Positions 43,203 to 53,253 are shown, counted from the first letter of the stretch. The stretch is 64,000 bases of DNA from Synechococcus sp. CCY 0621 (GCF_019038465.1 NZ_JAFKRH010000010.1:1-64000); one strand, 5' to 3'. The notes: a model not told the origin generated them from the letters alone. Made by a program: numbers and translations.

Positions 43203-44087
43203 ATGGAGATCCGACGCCGCCCCCCCAACCCTTCGGTCCGGGTGGCCCACCTGGAGTTCGGCACCCCCCACCCGGAGGAGCGCCCCCGCCACATCCTTGA
43301 GGAGATCGTCTGGGAAAAGGACAGGGAGGTGACCGCCGCCCGCGAGCGGGTCAGCCTGGACGCGCTGAAGCAACAGATCGCGGACCTGCCCCCCACCCTG
43401 GATTTCTGCGGTGCCCTGCGCGCCAGTTGCCGCAAACCGGCGGTGATCGCCGAGATCAAGAAGGCCAGCCCCAGCAAGGGGGTGATCCGGGAGGATTTCG
43501 ATGCCGTCGCCATTGCCAGGGGCTACGAAGGCGGTGGCGCCAGCTGCCTGTCGGTGCTGACCGACAAGCGCTTCTTCCAGGGGGGCTTTGACGTGCTGGT
43601 GGCGGTGCGCGACGCGGTGGCGCTGCCCCTGCTCTGCAAGGACTTCATCCTCAGTCCCTACCAGCTGTTCCAGGCCCGGGCCGCCGGGGCCGATGCGGCC
43701 CTGCTGATTGCCGCGATCCTCACCGACCAGGATCTGGCCTACCTGCTCAAGGTGGCCAGGGGCCTGGGGCTGGCGGTGCTGGTGGAGGTGCACGACGCGG
43801 CTGAGATGGAGCGGGTGCTGCAGCTGGAGGGTGTGAATCTGATCGGCATCAACAACCGCGACCTGGCCAGCTTCACGGTGGATCTGGCCACCACCGAACA
43901 GCTGATGGAACGCTTCGGCGAGCAGGTGCGTGCCCGCGGCGCCCTGCTGGTGAGCGAATCGGGCCTGTTCAGCCGCGCTGATCTGGACCGGGCCGTCGGC
44001 GCCGGTGCCGACGCGGTGCTGGTGGGGGAAGCCCTGATGCGGCAGGAGAACGTGACGGCGGCCCTGGAGACCCTGATCGGGGGCTGA
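43203..44087 (+). CDS. trpC: Indole-3-glycerol-phosphate synthase TrpC
   Basis: Tryptophan pathway enzyme that closes the indole ring. The 294-residue barrel shows [20 protein letters not shown] (catalytic Lys), [52 protein letters not shown] and [13 protein letters not shown]. About 40 extra residues precede the barrel, as in cyanobacterial TrpC. The gene ends 25 bases before the convergent methyltransferase, after lpdA. Confidence 0.96.
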   Translation: MEIRRRPPNPSVRVAHLEFGTPHPEERPRHILEEIVWEKDREVTAARERVSLDALKQQIADLPPTLDFCGALRASCRKPAVIAEIKKASPSKGVIREDFDAVAIARGYEGGGASCLSVLTDKRFFQGGFDVLVAVRDAVALPLLCKDFILSPYQLFQARAAGADAALLIAAILTDQDLAYLLKVARGLGLAVLVEVHDAAEMERVLQLEGVNLIGINNRDLASFTVDLATTEQLMERFGEQVRARGALLVSESGLFSRADLDRAVGAGADAVLVGEALMRQENVTAALETLIGG

Positions 44088-44112
44088 TGGCTCGGGCCGA
44101 TTCGGCCTGCTC

Positions 44113-44868
44113 TCAAAGGACTTTCGATGCCTTCACGGTCAGCGGCCAATGCAGGCGCCGTGGTGTCTCCGATTCCCCCCAGGCGGCGGCCAGGGCCTGA
44201 CGCAGATGGTCGATCGGGTCGCTGCCCAGGGCCTCGCGGTAGCGGGCGCTGGCCGACCAGCTGGAGCAGTAGCCGAGCACCTGCTCCAGGCTCCAGGCGA
44301 TGTCCATGGCGAACGATGGGGCCTGCAGGCCTTCGAAGGGCAGTACCAGGTCGCGGTAGCCGTTCTCCACCAGCGCCTTTTCGGCTGGCCAGTAAGGACC
44401 AACGATGTCGGCGTAAAAGTGCTGCAGCTGGCCGTCGGCCGTCTCGCCCTCCAGGTGAGGAATGCCGTAGCTCCAGACGGCCAGGACGCCGCCGGGGCGC
44501 AGCACCCGTTCCACCTCTGCGAAGAAGCGGGGCCGCTCCAACCAGTGCAGGGCCTGGGCGACTGTGACCAGATCGATGCTGTTCGCCTCCAGCCCGGAGC
44601 GCTCTGCCGCCGCCAGCCGGTAGTGCACGCGGGGATGGGGGCTGGCGGCGGCGAGCTGGCTGGCGCTGGCGTCGGTGGCCACCACCTCGCTGAAGTGGCC
44701 GGCCAGGCCGATGGCGGCCTGGCCCGTACCGGTGGCGCAGTCCCAGGCCCGATGCCGGCCCGGTGCCACCGCGGCCAGCCACCCGAACAGGGGCGGCGGG
44801 TAGGTGGGGCGGAAGTGGGCGTAGGTGCCGGCGACGCTGCCGAAGTGATCGGTGAAGGGTTGGCTCAT
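44113..44868 (-). CDS. Class I SAM-dependent methyltransferase of unknown substrate
   Basis: A 251-residue methyltransferase. The SAM motif is AWDCATGTGQAAIGLA (about residue 43), followed by VVATDASASQLAAA and DLVTVAQALHWL, a pattern close to the UbiE/Coq5 and trans-aconitate groups. A late segment, VLRPGGVLAVWSYG, is motif III. The start MSQPFTDHF (ATG 44868) lies just before the terminator of rpsD. The substrate cannot be read. Confidence 0.85.
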   Translation of the reverse strand: MSQPFTDHFGSVAGTYAHFRPTYPPPLFGWLAAVAPGRHRAWDCATGTGQAAIGLAGHFSEVVATDASASQLAAASPHPRVHYRLAAAERSGLEANSIDLVTVAQALHWLERPRFFAEVERVLRPGGVLAVWSYGIPHLEGETADGQLQHFYADIVGPYWPAEKALVENGYRDLVLPFEGLQAPSFAMDIAWSLEQVLGYCSSWSASARYREALGSDPIDHLRQALAAAWGESETPRRLHWPLTVKASKVL

Positions 44869-44880
44869 CGCCCCACGGGC

Positions 44881-44930
44881 AAAAAAATGCCGTCTGCGCC
44901 CCTGCCTAGCAGCAGGGAACGCCAACGGCA
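44881..44930 (-). terminator. Rho-independent terminator of rpsD
   Basis: On the minus strand TGCCGT faces ACGGCA, with an inner stem GCG..CCCTGC facing GCAGGG.CGC around a short loop, followed by seven T (44881-44887). It lies 25-74 bases after the rpsD stop and ends 13 bases before the methyltransferase ATG, so it should separate the two genes. Confidence 0.85.
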
Positions 44931-44954
44931 CATCGTTGATGGAGTGTGGGGTGC

Positions 44955-45563
44955 TCAGACCTTGCGGCTGTAGAACTCCACCACCAGCAGTTCGTTGATC
45001 TCGAGGGCGACCCATTCGCGCTCGATGCGGCCGCCCACCTTGGCGGTCATCTTGGCCTTGTCGAACTCCAGGTGGGGCGGGATGTTGGCCAGGCCGGGGA
45101 AGGCCAGGTTGGCTTCGGCCAGGGTCTTGCTGCACTTGCGCTCGCGGATGGCGACCACGTCGCCGGCCCTGCACTGGTAGCTGGGGATGTCCACCACGCG
45201 GCCGTTCACGGTGACGTGGCCATGGTTCACCAGCTGGCGGGCGCCGGGAACGGTGGGACCGAGGCCGAGGCGGAAGCAGATGTTGTCGAGGCGGTTTTCG
45301 AGCAGCTTGAGCAGGTTGGTTCCGGTGGAACCCTCCTGGGCACGGGCTTTCTTCACGTAGCGCACCAGCTGACGTTCGGAAATGCCGTAGTTGAAACGCA
45401 GTTTCTGCTTTTCTTCGAGACGGATCGCGTATTCGGAGCGCTTGCGACGGGCTTGGCCGTGCTGACCGGGGGGGTAAGACCGTTTGGCGGCCTTACGGGT
45501 GAGACCGGGAAGGTCCCCCAAGCGCCGCGTGATCCTCAGGCGAGGGCCGCGGTAGCGAGACAT
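44955..45563 (-). CDS. rpsD: 30S ribosomal protein S4
   Basis: Ribosomal protein that starts assembly of the 16S 5' domain. The 202-residue protein has [20 protein letters not shown], the S4 core [20 protein letters not shown] and the S4 RNA-binding motif [37 protein letters not shown] follows, and it ends VVEFYSRKV. Its length matches the cyanobacterial form. The ATG at 45563 is well placed; yidD starts divergently about 65 bases away. Confidence 0.97.
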   Translation of the reverse strand: MSRYRGPRLRITRRLGDLPGLTRKAAKRSYPPGQHGQARRKRSEYAIRLEEKQKLRFNYGISERQLVRYVKKARAQEGSTGTNLLKLLENRLDNICFRLGLGPTVPGARQLVNHGHVTVNGRVVDIPSYQCRAGDVVAIRERKCSKTLAEANLAFPGLANIPPHLEFDKAKMTAKVGGRIEREWVALEINELLVVEFYSRKV

Positions 45564-45628
45564 AAGGGATGGTGACGGAGGTGGACGTTGCGGCCCTGGG
45601 GCCAGACGGGGCGGTTCACGGTTGCGGC

Positions 45629-45937
45629 ATGCTGGGAGAACCCGGATGCCTGCGCGTGCAGCGCCAACCACCCACCCTAAGCGGCGACGGTCCCTCAGCG
45701 GTTGCGTCGACACTCTCGTCCGCCGTGGCGGCCGTGTTGCTGGCCCTGATCGGCGCCTACCGCCGCTGGCTCTCCCCCCTGCTGGGCCCCCGTTGCCGCT
45801 TCATTCCCAGCTGCAGCGCCTATGGGCTGGAGGCGATCGGCCGCCATGGTCCCTGGCGCGGCGGCTGGCTCACCCTGAAGCGGATCGGCCGCTGCCACCC
45901 CTTCACCCCCTGCGGCTGCGACCCGGTTCCCGATTGA
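45629..45937 (+). CDS. yidD: YidD, membrane-protein insertion efficiency factor
   Basis: A small protein carrying the YidD domain: [19 protein letters not shown], then [16 protein letters not shown] and a C-terminal [15 protein letters not shown]. Conserved Cys-rich segments and an amphipathic N-terminal helix fit its proposed help to YidC-dependent insertion. The start is not certain: ATG at 45629 gives about 102 residues, GTG at 45656 about 93; both add a tail before the hydrophobic helix. The TGA shares a base with the next ATG. Confidence 0.85.
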   Translation: MLGEPGCLRVQRQPPTLSGDGPSAVASTLSSAVAAVLLALIGAYRRWLSPLLGPRCRFIPSCSAYGLEAIGRHGPWRGGWLTLKRIGRCHPFTPCGCDPVPD

Positions 45938-46203
45938 TGCAGGAGCTGTTGCTGTTCACACGCCAGGGCTGCTGCCTTTGCGAGGGCCTCGAGGAGAAGC
46001 TGCGGGCCCTGGATCCCCCGCAGCCCCTGCAACCGATCGACGTGGACACCGATCAGGCCCTGCAAGGGCGCTATGGGCTGGCCGTTCCCGTGCTGGCGGT
46101 GGCGGCCAGCACAGACGCTCCCTTCCGCGAGCTGCCGCGGGTGTCCCCCCGCTTGGCGGGAGCCCAGCTGCAGGCCTGGCTGATCAAACAGGGCGTCCGC
46201 TGA
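45937..46203 (+). CDS. Glutaredoxin-like (DUF836) thiol protein
   Basis: An 88-residue thioredoxin-fold protein. The active-site-like segment [19 protein letters not shown] carries CCLC near residue 12, and VPVLAVAA gives the cis-Pro. It is shorter than classical glutaredoxin and matches the DUF836 group. The substrate is unknown. The ATG at 45937 overlaps the yidD stop by one base (TGATG), and murE begins shortly after, so it sits between membrane insertion and cell-wall genes. Confidence 0.85.
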   Translation: MQELLLFTRQGCCLCEGLEEKLRALDPPQPLQPIDVDTDQALQGRYGLAVPVLAVAASTDAPFRELPRVSPRLAGAQLQAWLIKQGVR

Positions 46204-46258
46204 GCGTCACGCTATGAAAGGCGCCAGCTTCGTCCCGCCGGACGCCGCCGGCGCCGCC

Positions 46259-47770
46259 ATGTCACCGCTGCTTCAGCCGCTCCTGCATCAGGTGGGCCTG
46301 CCGCCGCTCCCCGACCCCACCGGTGCCCTGGCCCAGGCGGCGGTGAGCGGCGTCAGCTGCGATTCCCGCCGCGTCGCCCCCGGCAGCCTGTTCGTGGGCC
46401 TGCCCGGCACGGCGGTGGATGGCGGCAGCTTCTGGCCCGAGGTGCTGGCCGCCGGTGCGGTGGCGGCGGTGATCGGGCCGGCGGCTGCTGCTGCCCGGCC
46501 CCCGGCCCCCGGCGATCCGGTGCTGGTGGTGGAGCCCCCCCTGGCCCGCTGGGCCGGCCGGCTGGCGGCGGAGTTCTGGGGCCAGCCCAGCGGCCGACTG
46601 GCGCTGATCGGCGTCACCGGCACCAACGGCAAGACCACCACCACCTATCTGATCGAGCACCTGGCTGCCGCGGCCGGCCGGCCGGCGGCCCTGTTCGGCA
46701 CCCTGCAGAACCGCTGGCCGGGTCACAGCGCCACAGCCACCCACACCACTGCCTTCGCCGATCTGCTGCAGGCGGATCTGGCCCAGGCGGCGTCAGCCGG
46801 CAGCGCCATCGCCGCGATGGAGGTGAGCTCCCACGCCCTCGACCAGGAGCGGGTGGCCGGCTGCCGCTTCGCCGGCGCGGTGTTCACCAACCTCACCCAG
46901 GACCACCTCGACTACCACCCGTCGATGCAGGCCTACTTCGAGGCCAAGGCCCGGCTGTTCGCCCCGGAGCTGCTTGCAGGCGGCGCCGTGGTGAATGTGG
47001 ACGACCCCTGGGGGGCCCGCCTGGCCGAGCGGTTGGCGGGGGCCGGCCCCTGCTGGCGCTGCTCCCTGGAGGATCCGTCGGTGGAGCTGCACATCAGCGA
47101 TCTGCTGATGGGTGCTGAAGGGGTGAGCGGCCGGCTGCACAGCCCGTCAGGCGAGGGGCTGTTCCGCTCGCCCCTGGTGGGACGGTTCAATCTGATGAAC
47201 CTGCTGCAGGCGGTGGGGGCCCTGTTGCAGCAGGGATTGCCCCTGGCCCAGCTGCTGGACGGCCTGGCCAGCTTCCGGGGCGTGCCGGGGCGCATGGAGC
47301 GGGTGGGTGGCCCGGCGGGAGTGGCCCTGCCGGCGGTGCTGGTGGATTACGCCCACACGCCTGACGGCCTTGAGAGCGCCCTGGCGGCCTGCCGGCCCTT
47401 CACCGATGGCCGGCTGATCTGTGTGTTCGGCTGCGGCGGTGACCGCGACCGCAGCAAACGGCCCCAGATGGCCGCCATTGCCGCCCGCCTGGCCGATGCG
47501 GTGGTGGTCACCTCCGACAACCCCCGCACCGAGGACCCGCAGCGGATCCTCGATGACGTGGTGGCCGGGATTCCAAGCGGCACCGAGCTGGTGGTGGAGG
47601 GCGACCGTGCCGCCGCCATCGCCGCTGCCATCGCCGCCGCCGCGCCGCAGGATCTGGTGCTGATCGCCGGCAAGGGCCATGAGGACTACCAGATCCTCGG
47701 CACCACCAAGGTGCATTTCGATGACCGGGAGGAAGCCGCCAGGGCCTTGAGCGTCCGCGCCGGCGGTTGA
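46259..47770 (+). CDS. murE: UDP-MurNAc-tripeptide synthetase MurE
   Basis: Mur ligase that adds the third stem residue to UDP-MurNAc-L-Ala-D-Glu. The 503-residue protein has [15 protein letters not shown], the ATP loop [37 protein letters not shown] and [15 protein letters not shown]. The motif SDNPRTEDP contains DNPR, the signature of meso-diaminopimelate-adding enzymes, so DAP is the expected substrate. The start may be ATG 46259 or 46214; neither has a clear ribosome site. Confidence 0.94.
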   Translation: MSPLLQPLLHQVGLPPLPDPTGALAQAAVSGVSCDSRRVAPGSLFVGLPGTAVDGGSFWPEVLAAGAVAAVIGPAAAAARPPAPGDPVLVVEPPLARWAGRLAAEFWGQPSGRLALIGVTGTNGKTTTTYLIEHLAAAAGRPAALFGTLQNRWPGHSATATHTTAFADLLQADLAQAASAGSAIAAMEVSSHALDQERVAGCRFAGAVFTNLTQDHLDYHPSMQAYFEAKARLFAPELLAGGAVVNVDDPWGARLAERLAGAGPCWRCSLEDPSVELHISDLLMGAEGVSGRLHSPSGEGLFRSPLVGRFNLMNLLQAVGALLQQGLPLAQLLDGLASFRGVPGRMERVGGPAGVALPAVLVDYAHTPDGLESALAACRPFTDGRLICVFGCGGDRDRSKRPQMAAIAARLADAVVVTSDNPRTEDPQRILDDVVAGIPSGTELVVEGDRAAAIAAAIAAAAPQDLVLIAGKGHEDYQILGTTKVHFDDREEAARALSVRAGG

Positions 47771-47853
47771 GCCGGCTTTGCCACGTGATCCACACGAATC
47801 CCCGGGTGGGGTTCCGTTCGGGTGTAACTTCCCGATGAAACTGACCGGTGTAT

Positions 47854-48594
47854 ATGTCCGCTTCGATTCCCATGCCGAAGAAGTTCCTGGCGGAACTGAT
47901 CGGCACCTTCTGGCTGGTGCTGGGAGGTTGCGGCAGCGCCGTGCTGGCGGCCGTGTTCCCCTACGACAACGCCGCCGCCAACCCCCTGGGCCTGGGCTTC
48001 CTGGGCGTCTCCCTGGCCTTCGGCCTGACCCTGCTCACGGCCGTTTATGCCATCGGCCATATCTCCGGCTGCCACATCAACCCGGCGGTGAGCTTCGGCC
48101 TTTGGGCTGGCGGCAAGTTCCCCGGTTCCGGCCTTCTGCCTTACATCGTCGCCCAGGTGCTGGGTGCGGTGATCGCTGGCGGCGTGATCAAGCTGGTGGC
48201 CAGCGGCCGTCCCGGCTTTGAGTTGGCTGGCTCCAACCCCTTGGCCACCAATGGCTTCGGTGCCCACTCCCCCGGCGGCTACAGCTTGCTGGCCGCCCTT
48301 GTGATCGAGGTGATTCTCACCTTCATCTTTCTGCTGGTGATCCTGGGGGCCACCCACAAGCAGGAGCTGGGCGCCATCGCCGGTGTGCCGATCGGCCTGT
48401 CCCTCACCCTGATTCACCTGATCAGCATCCCGGTCACCAACACCTCGGTGAACCCGGCCCGCAGCACTGGCGTGGCCCTGTGGGTGGGCGGCGAGGCCAT
48501 CGGTCAGCTGTGGCTGTTCTGGCTGGCCCCGATCCTGGGAGCCCTGCTGGCGGGCTGGTTCTACCGGGCCTTCTTTCAGCCCGCCGAAAGCTGA
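47854..48594 (+). CDS. aqpZ: Aquaporin Z
   Basis: Water channel of the MIP family, 246 residues with six hydrophobic helices. Both NPA motifs are intact: [13 protein letters not shown] and [13 protein letters not shown]. The second-half Arg after NPA (NPAR) and the preceding residues fit a narrow, water-selective pore rather than a glycerol facilitator. It may help osmotic adjustment. I start at the ATG at 47854; a GTG at 47848 and an ATG at 47872 are also in frame. The last 19 bases overlap the convergent PLP-enzyme gene. Confidence 0.95.
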   Translation: MSASIPMPKKFLAELIGTFWLVLGGCGSAVLAAVFPYDNAAANPLGLGFLGVSLAFGLTLLTAVYAIGHISGCHINPAVSFGLWAGGKFPGSGLLPYIVAQVLGAVIAGGVIKLVASGRPGFELAGSNPLATNGFGAHSPGGYSLLAALVIEVILTFIFLLVILGATHKQELGAIAGVPIGLSLTLIHLISIPVTNTSVNPARSTGVALWVGGEAIGQLWLFWLAPILGALLAGWFYRAFFQPAES

Positions 48595-49787
48595 ATCAGC
48601 TCAGCCAGCTGAGTCAGCAGCCGCTCCACCTCCTCAGCCGTGCTGACCAGGTGGGTGCAGGCCCGCAGGCAGCGGGGGGATTCCAGGGTTCGCAACCAGG
48701 TGCCCCGGTCCCCCAGCTGCTTGACGACAGCCTCCGGATCCAGGGGGGCACCCTTGGGATCCGCCATGGTGAAGCTCACCAGCCCCGCCGGCGGGGGCAC
48801 CGCCAACAGGGTGTGGATACCGGGCATCTGTTGCAACCCCTCCCACAGCTGGCTGCTGCGACGCCGGATCGCCGCCAGCCTTGCGTCAGCATCGCCTTCG
48901 GCCTCCAGCAGCTGCAGTGAGCTGTCCAGCCCGGCGAACAGGGGGGTGCAGGAGGTGGCCACCTCGAAGCGGCGGGCGTCGCGGTGGTAGCCGCCGCCTG
49001 CGCCGGGTCCGTCGTGCTCCAGGGTGCGCCAGCCGATGAGGGTGGGGCTGCTCGCCTCCAGCAGCCGCTGGGAGACCGCCACCGCACCGAGCCCTTCGGG
49101 ACCGCAGCACCACTTGTGGCCGGTGCAGGCATAGATATCGGCGGCGGCGGCCGCCTCGGCCACCGGCAGACTCCCCAGGGACTGGGCCGCATCCACCAGT
49201 AGCCAGGGGTGGCGGGGATAGCCGGCCAGCCGGGCCGCCACCGCCGCGATCGGCATCGTCTGGCCGGTGTTCCAGAGCAGGTGGGAGAGCACGACCAGCC
49301 GGGTGCGGGGGGTGAGGGCCGCCTCCAGCCGCTGGCCCACCGCCGCGGCTGTTGCGTCCGCGTCACCGGTGAGATCCGCCACCGCCAGGGAGGTGACCCG
49401 CAGCCGATGGCGCCGGGCCAGCTCCTCAAGGGCGGCCACCACGCCGTAGTGCTCGGCATCGCTCACCAAAAGTTCGTCGCCCGCCTGCCAGGGCAGGCCC
49501 CAGAGGGGCAGCACGCAACCCGAGGTGACGTTCTCGGTGAAGGCCACCCGCTCCGGCACCACGCCGAACCAGGCCGCCAGCCGCTGCCGCAGCCCTGAGA
49601 CCGTGCGGTTCACGTAGGGCCAGACGTTGTCGCTGAACGGTCCCAGCTCCTGGATGGTGGCGAAGGACGCACTGATCGCCGCCAGCGATGGGGTGGGCAA
49701 GGGGCCCTGGCCGCCGTAGTTGAAGTAGAGCTTGTTGCCCAGGGCGGGCATCAGATCCCGCAGGGGGATGGGGGGCTCAATGGGCAA
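48576..49787 (-). CDS. Class V PLP enzyme, C-DES / cysteine desulfurase-like
   Basis: A 403-residue fold-type I enzyme. It has [52 protein letters not shown] and the PLP lysine in [17 protein letters not shown]. This resembles cyanobacterial L-cysteine/cystine lyase C-DES and NifS/SufS relatives. I see no conserved catalytic Cys loop typical of SufS (RxGHHCA), so C-S lyase or isopenicillin N epimerase-like chemistry is more likely than classical desulfurase. The reaction is not certain. Confidence 0.82.
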   Translation of the reverse strand: MPIEPPIPLRDLMPALGNKLYFNYGGQGPLPTPSLAAISASFATIQELGPFSDNVWPYVNRTVSGLRQRLAAWFGVVPERVAFTENVTSGCVLPLWGLPWQAGDELLVSDAEHYGVVAALEELARRHRLRVTSLAVADLTGDADATAAAVGQRLEAALTPRTRLVVLSHLLWNTGQTMPIAAVAARLAGYPRHPWLLVDAAQSLGSLPVAEAAAAADIYACTGHKWCCGPEGLGAVAVSQRLLEASSPTLIGWRTLEHDGPGAGGGYHRDARRFEVATSCTPLFAGLDSSLQLLEAEGDADARLAAIRRRSSQLWEGLQQMPGIHTLLAVPPPAGLVSFTMADPKGAPLDPEAVVKQLGDRGTWLRTLESPRCLRACTHLVSTAEEVERLLTQLAELIQLSAG

Positions 49788-49980
49788 GGCAGACGACCAT
49801 GAATGGAAGAAAGCATGGCAGTGGATTCCTACGGCTGGGCAAGGACTCCGGCGGGATGGACACGGACGTTTTGCTCGACGCTACCCACTGGAATCCAGCC
49901 CCAGGCCTTCCTCGGGGGCAGGAACCACGCCCCCCACCCTGCCTTGCGGCTCAGTCCATGCGAGCAGCCCGGCTGATGGA

Positions 49981-51150
49981 TCAGTCATTCACGGCAAGGG
50001 CGCATCGCTTCTGGCCGTTGATGCGTTTCCTCAGTCTGCGGCTGTAGCCGAAGGCCACACCGATGCCGACAACAGGGAGTGGGCCAGGAACCCTCGCGAC
50101 GACGTCGCTGTATAAGGCATTGCCCACGTTCTGATACAGGGCCGTGGTTGGATGGAGTTCATCCCAGAATATGCGCCGACCGGCTACCTGCGGATCGCTC
50201 AGGCAGGCGAGATCGCGGATGCAGGGCACCGAGGAGTCATCCAGGCCATAGGCATTCGGGTCGTCATAGATCCTGTTGGTTAACGCGTAGAAGTCGAACA
50301 ATTGCAGGTCGGATCCAGCCAGAGTCGGCCGGATGGCATCCAGTGCACCCTTTAGAGATGCATTGAAGATGTTGGAAAAGAGCGTGAGCGTCTGCGATTG
50401 TGCTCCTGCCCCTGGGATACGACCCAGATCCGGGGAATTGAAGACAAGAATATTGCGTGCACCACGCTGATAGAAATCCGCAACAGTTGAGACGTTGTTG
50501 GTTACCGCGTTGGCGATGATCTGTTGAAACACCTGTACGCCCACCTCGGGTGGTGGGGCCTGGATCGTCGGGGGTCCCGGCTGCAGGCTTGCGTCGAAAG
50601 TTCCCACCAGATCTCCCGTGGTGTTGTTGTAGAGCACGTCATTGGGGAACAGCTCGATCACGAACAGCGACGTGGCTGGATTAAAAGCCGGGTCCGATGC
50701 GATGAAGGCCTCCCGCTGCCAGGCATTGCCGAGATTCTTGAAGTAGCCCGGAATCACCGAACCCAGGTCTGGTGACACGCCGTTGTTGTTGCCCACGCCG
50801 CTGCTGGCTCCACCAATCGCGTAGTTGGTGCCTCCGGCCAGGGAGGGCCGGAACGGAGCCAAAGGGTTGCTGACACTGTAGAAAGGGTCGCTGGGGTTGA
50901 AGCGATTCCACAGATATTCCACGGATGTCGGCCCATTGCTGAATCGCCCATCCGCATAGGGTGGCGGTGGAAAGCTGATGGTGCCACCGGATTGCATCTG
51001 GGTTCTCAGGCCCGCGTTGCCACCGTCAAGGACGCTATCTCCGATCACAAAAAGCTTGTCGAGGCTGGCAATTCGTGCCAGTGCAGGCAGCGGAGCGAGC
51101 AGTGCTGTGCAGGCAGTAGCTATGCCAAGCCATTGTGAAATGGTACGCAT
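49981..51150 (-). CDS. Secreted GDSL/SGNH esterase with PEP-CTERM-like sorting signal
   Basis: A 389-residue lipase or esterase with an N-terminal signal peptide (to about ALA, residue 25). The GDSL block is FVIGDSVLDGGNAG with nucleophile Ser39. TNYAIGGASS and a catalytic Asp-His pair in WDELHPTTAL (about residue 334) complete the SGNH set. The C-terminus VPGPLPVVGIGVAFGYSRRL followed by RKRI matches the cyanobacterial PEP-CTERM pattern: a PGPLP motif, a hydrophobic helix and a basic end, here with 12 extra residues. That predicts exosortase processing and surface or outer-membrane delivery. The gene looks less GC-rich than its neighbours. Confidence 0.88.
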   Translation of the reverse strand: MRTISQWLGIATACTALLAPLPALARIASLDKLFVIGDSVLDGGNAGLRTQMQSGGTISFPPPPYADGRFSNGPTSVEYLWNRFNPSDPFYSVSNPLAPFRPSLAGGTNYAIGGASSGVGNNNGVSPDLGSVIPGYFKNLGNAWQREAFIASDPAFNPATSLFVIELFPNDVLYNNTTGDLVGTFDASLQPGPPTIQAPPPEVGVQVFQQIIANAVTNNVSTVADFYQRGARNILVFNSPDLGRIPGAGAQSQTLTLFSNIFNASLKGALDAIRPTLAGSDLQLFDFYALTNRIYDDPNAYGLDDSSVPCIRDLACLSDPQVAGRRIFWDELHPTTALYQNVGNALYSDVVARVPGPLPVVGIGVAFGYSRRLRKRINGQKRCALAVND

Positions 51151-51429
51151 GCCTGCATCTTGAAATGTTCTCTAGGACTCTACGCACAGAGCAAGAAATC
51201 CCTGAACTGATGCATCACATCAGCTGATCAATCTTTGTTGCGATGATGTCGGTAATTCGGCTGCAACGGCTGTTCGCTGTTTCTCGCACGATCCATGTCG
51301 CGTGGAACGAGTGCCGGCCATACACCGGAGGGTTGCTGTTCGGTGAGGCGGGAGGTGCTGATCTGCCAGCACCCTCCACCTTTCCTCCTCATGGAGCTGT
51401 GGCCACCGGAGGGCGATGCCGCTTCCGTT
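51151..51429. other. Intergenic stretch with no gene recognised
   Basis: These 279 bases lie between the GDSL esterase start and a small membrane-protein gene. They are less GC-rich at the esterase side, and I can name no terminator, RNA or operator. A plus-strand frame across 51243-51488 has no family likeness and I do not accept it. The promoter of the esterase should lie near 51151-51240. Confidence 0.5.
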
Positions 51430-51618
51430 TCAGTTGCTGGAGATCACTTGGCCCACCACCACGGCCGCCACGGCCGAGAACAGGGTGATGCCTAGCGCCG
51501 TGAGGGGGCTCTGGCCCTGGGCCACCGCCAGGGTGGTGATCACGCCGGCCCCGAGGCTGGCCACGGCGAGCTGAGACGTGAGTTCACTGCCGGTGCGGGG
51601 GCTGGGGCTCGGGGTCAC
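51430..51618 (-). CDS. Small one- or two-helix membrane protein
   Basis: A 62-residue protein starting with GTG. A polar N-terminus (TPSPSPRTGSELTS) is followed by two hydrophobic segments (about 17-33 and 40-59) with small residues (Ala, Gly), ending VGQVISSN. No family is recognised. The gene stands alone between the GDSL esterase and ycf46. The regular hairpin-like topology supports a real gene; the weak start leaves doubt. Confidence 0.45.
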   Translation of the reverse strand: MTPSPSPRTGSELTSQLAVASLGAGVITTLAVAQGQSPLTALGITLFSAVAAVVVGQVISSN

Positions 51619-51759
51619 GGCGGCTTCGTCACGGTTGATGGCCTGACGCTACGGGCGATGAATCGTTCGTCACGGTCACCCGCTCAAGCTGTTACCAGGC
51701 GTGGTGGTTCTTCATGAAGCCGTTACATCGAATATCTTCCACTTTCGTGCCGATTGGCC

Positions 51760-53250
51760 TTACGAAAGCCGGCCGGCCCCGGAAGCAGGCCGGGCGCGGC
51801 CACTGCTGGCCCAGCTGCGCAGGGCCTCCAGTTGCTCCCTGGCCGTGCGCGACAGGGGCACCACCTGGCTGGCGGCGGCGATCAGATCGGCTTCCCCGAG
51901 TTCGCGGCCCTCGCCGAAGGCCAGGTGCATGGCCTCGATCACGGTCTGCTCCAGCTCGGCGCCGGAGAACTCGGCGGTGCGGTCCACCAGCACCTCCAGC
52001 GGAATCGTGTGGGCCGGCCGCCGCCGCCGCAACTGCAGATCCAGGATCGCCCGGCGTTCCTCGGCATCCGGCAGTTCCAGCAGGAAGATCTCGTCGAAGC
52101 GGCCCTTGCGCAGCAGTTCCGCCGGCAGCCGTTCCACCGCATTGGCGGTGGCCACCACGAACACGGCGCTGCTCTTCTCGGCCATCCAGGTGAGCAGGCT
52201 GGCCAGCACCCGTTGGCTGGTGCCGCCGTCGCTGCGACCGTCGCCACCGCCGAAGCCCTTGTCGATCTCATCGATCCAGAGCACGCAGGGGGCCATGGCC
52301 TCGGCCCGCTGGATCATCTCTCTGGTGCGCGCTTCACTGGCCCCCACCAGGCCCGCGAACAGGCGCCCCACATCCAGCCGCAGCAGTGGCATCGCCCAGC
52401 TGTGGGCGATCGCCTTGGCGGTGAGCGATTTGCCCGTGCCCTGGGGGCCAATCAGCAGCACCCCCCGGGGCAGGGGCAGGCCGTAGCGCTGCGCCTCTTC
52501 GCTGAAGGCGCGGTGGCGTTGCTCCAGCCAGTGCTTGAGGGTCTCCAGGCCGCCGATGTCGGCGGGGGTGGCTTCGGTGGGGCAGTACTCCAGCAGTTCA
52601 CTGCGGGCGATGGCCTGACGTTTCTCCTCCAGAACCTCCGTCAGGTCTTCAATCCCCAGCTGGCCCCGCTGGGCCAGGGCCCGGGCCGCCAGCTGGCGCA
52701 CCCGCTGCTCGCTCAGCCCGTGGCAGGCGGCCGTGAGCTGCTCGAGCACTCCCGGGGCCAAGGGCTGGCCGCTGGCCTCGGCGATCGCCCGCAGCAGGCG
52801 GCCGATCTCGCGGGCCTCAGGCAGGGGCAATTCCAGCAGGGTGACGCTGTCTTCCAGCTCCCGCGGCATCTGCCACTCGGGGGCGCTGATCACCAGGGTG
52901 TGGGGCACCTGCCGCAGGCCCGCGGCCAGGTTGCGCAGCCTTCGGCAGATCCCTGGATCATCGGCATAGCGGTGGAAGTCCTTCAGCAGCAGGATCGCCC
53001 CCTGCTCCGGTGGGAGCCCGTCCAGGCCGCTGAGAGCGGCCATGGGCTGACGCACGGCCTGGCCCTGCAGGTTGGGGGCCCCCGCCAAGCCGCCGATGAA
53101 GTCCCAGCGCAGCAGGGTGCGCCCCCCCAGGCGCTCGGCGGCCCGTTCCAGCAGCCCCTCCACCCGCTCCTCCTCCAGGCTGCGGATCCAGAGGATCGGC
53201 GTGCGGGAGCGGATCAGAAGATCCAGCTGATCGGCCAGGTCGTGGACCAT
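51760..53250 (-). CDS. ycf46: Ycf46-like AAA ATPase
   Basis: A 496-residue AAA+ protein. The N-terminal 250 residues form a degenerate ATPase-like domain. The C-terminal AAA core has the Walker A motif VLLIGPQGTGKSLTAKAIAH, the Walker B motif CVLWIDEIDKGF, sensor 1 FVVATAN and the arginine-finger region LLRKGRFDEIFLLELP. This matches the cyanobacterial and chloroplast Ycf46 family; a Synechocystis member is linked to CO2 acclimation. It follows yceD with 3 bases between, at the end of the rpmH run. Confidence 0.9.
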   Translation of the reverse strand: MVHDLADQLDLLIRSRTPILWIRSLEEERVEGLLERAAERLGGRTLLRWDFIGGLAGAPNLQGQAVRQPMAALSGLDGLPPEQGAILLLKDFHRYADDPGICRRLRNLAAGLRQVPHTLVISAPEWQMPRELEDSVTLLELPLPEAREIGRLLRAIAEASGQPLAPGVLEQLTAACHGLSEQRVRQLAARALAQRGQLGIEDLTEVLEEKRQAIARSELLEYCPTEATPADIGGLETLKHWLEQRHRAFSEEAQRYGLPLPRGVLLIGPQGTGKSLTAKAIAHSWAMPLLRLDVGRLFAGLVGASEARTREMIQRAEAMAPCVLWIDEIDKGFGGGDGRSDGGTSQRVLASLLTWMAEKSSAVFVVATANAVERLPAELLRKGRFDEIFLLELPDAEERRAILDLQLRRRRPAHTIPLEVLVDRTAEFSGAELEQTVIEAMHLAFGEGRELGEADLIAAASQVVPLSRTAREQLEALRSWASSGRARPASGAGRLS

Positions 53251-53253
53251 GGC

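Noticed and set aside
41615-43513. 632-codon minus-strand open frame across lpdA
   Set aside because: Antisense shadow of lpdA and trpC; no domain visible, only absence of stops.
44090-44110. Terminator after trpC
   Set aside because: GGCCGATTCGGCC is palindromic but has almost no loop and no T run.
49732-50115. 127-codon plus-strand open frame between the PLP enzyme and the GDSL gene
   Set aside because: Covers the ends of two recognised genes and shows no coherent fold. The gap 49788-49980 itself holds nothing I can name.
51243-51488. 81-codon plus-strand open frame
   Set aside because: No recognisable family, Pro/Arg-rich end, overlaps the small membrane protein gene on the other strand.
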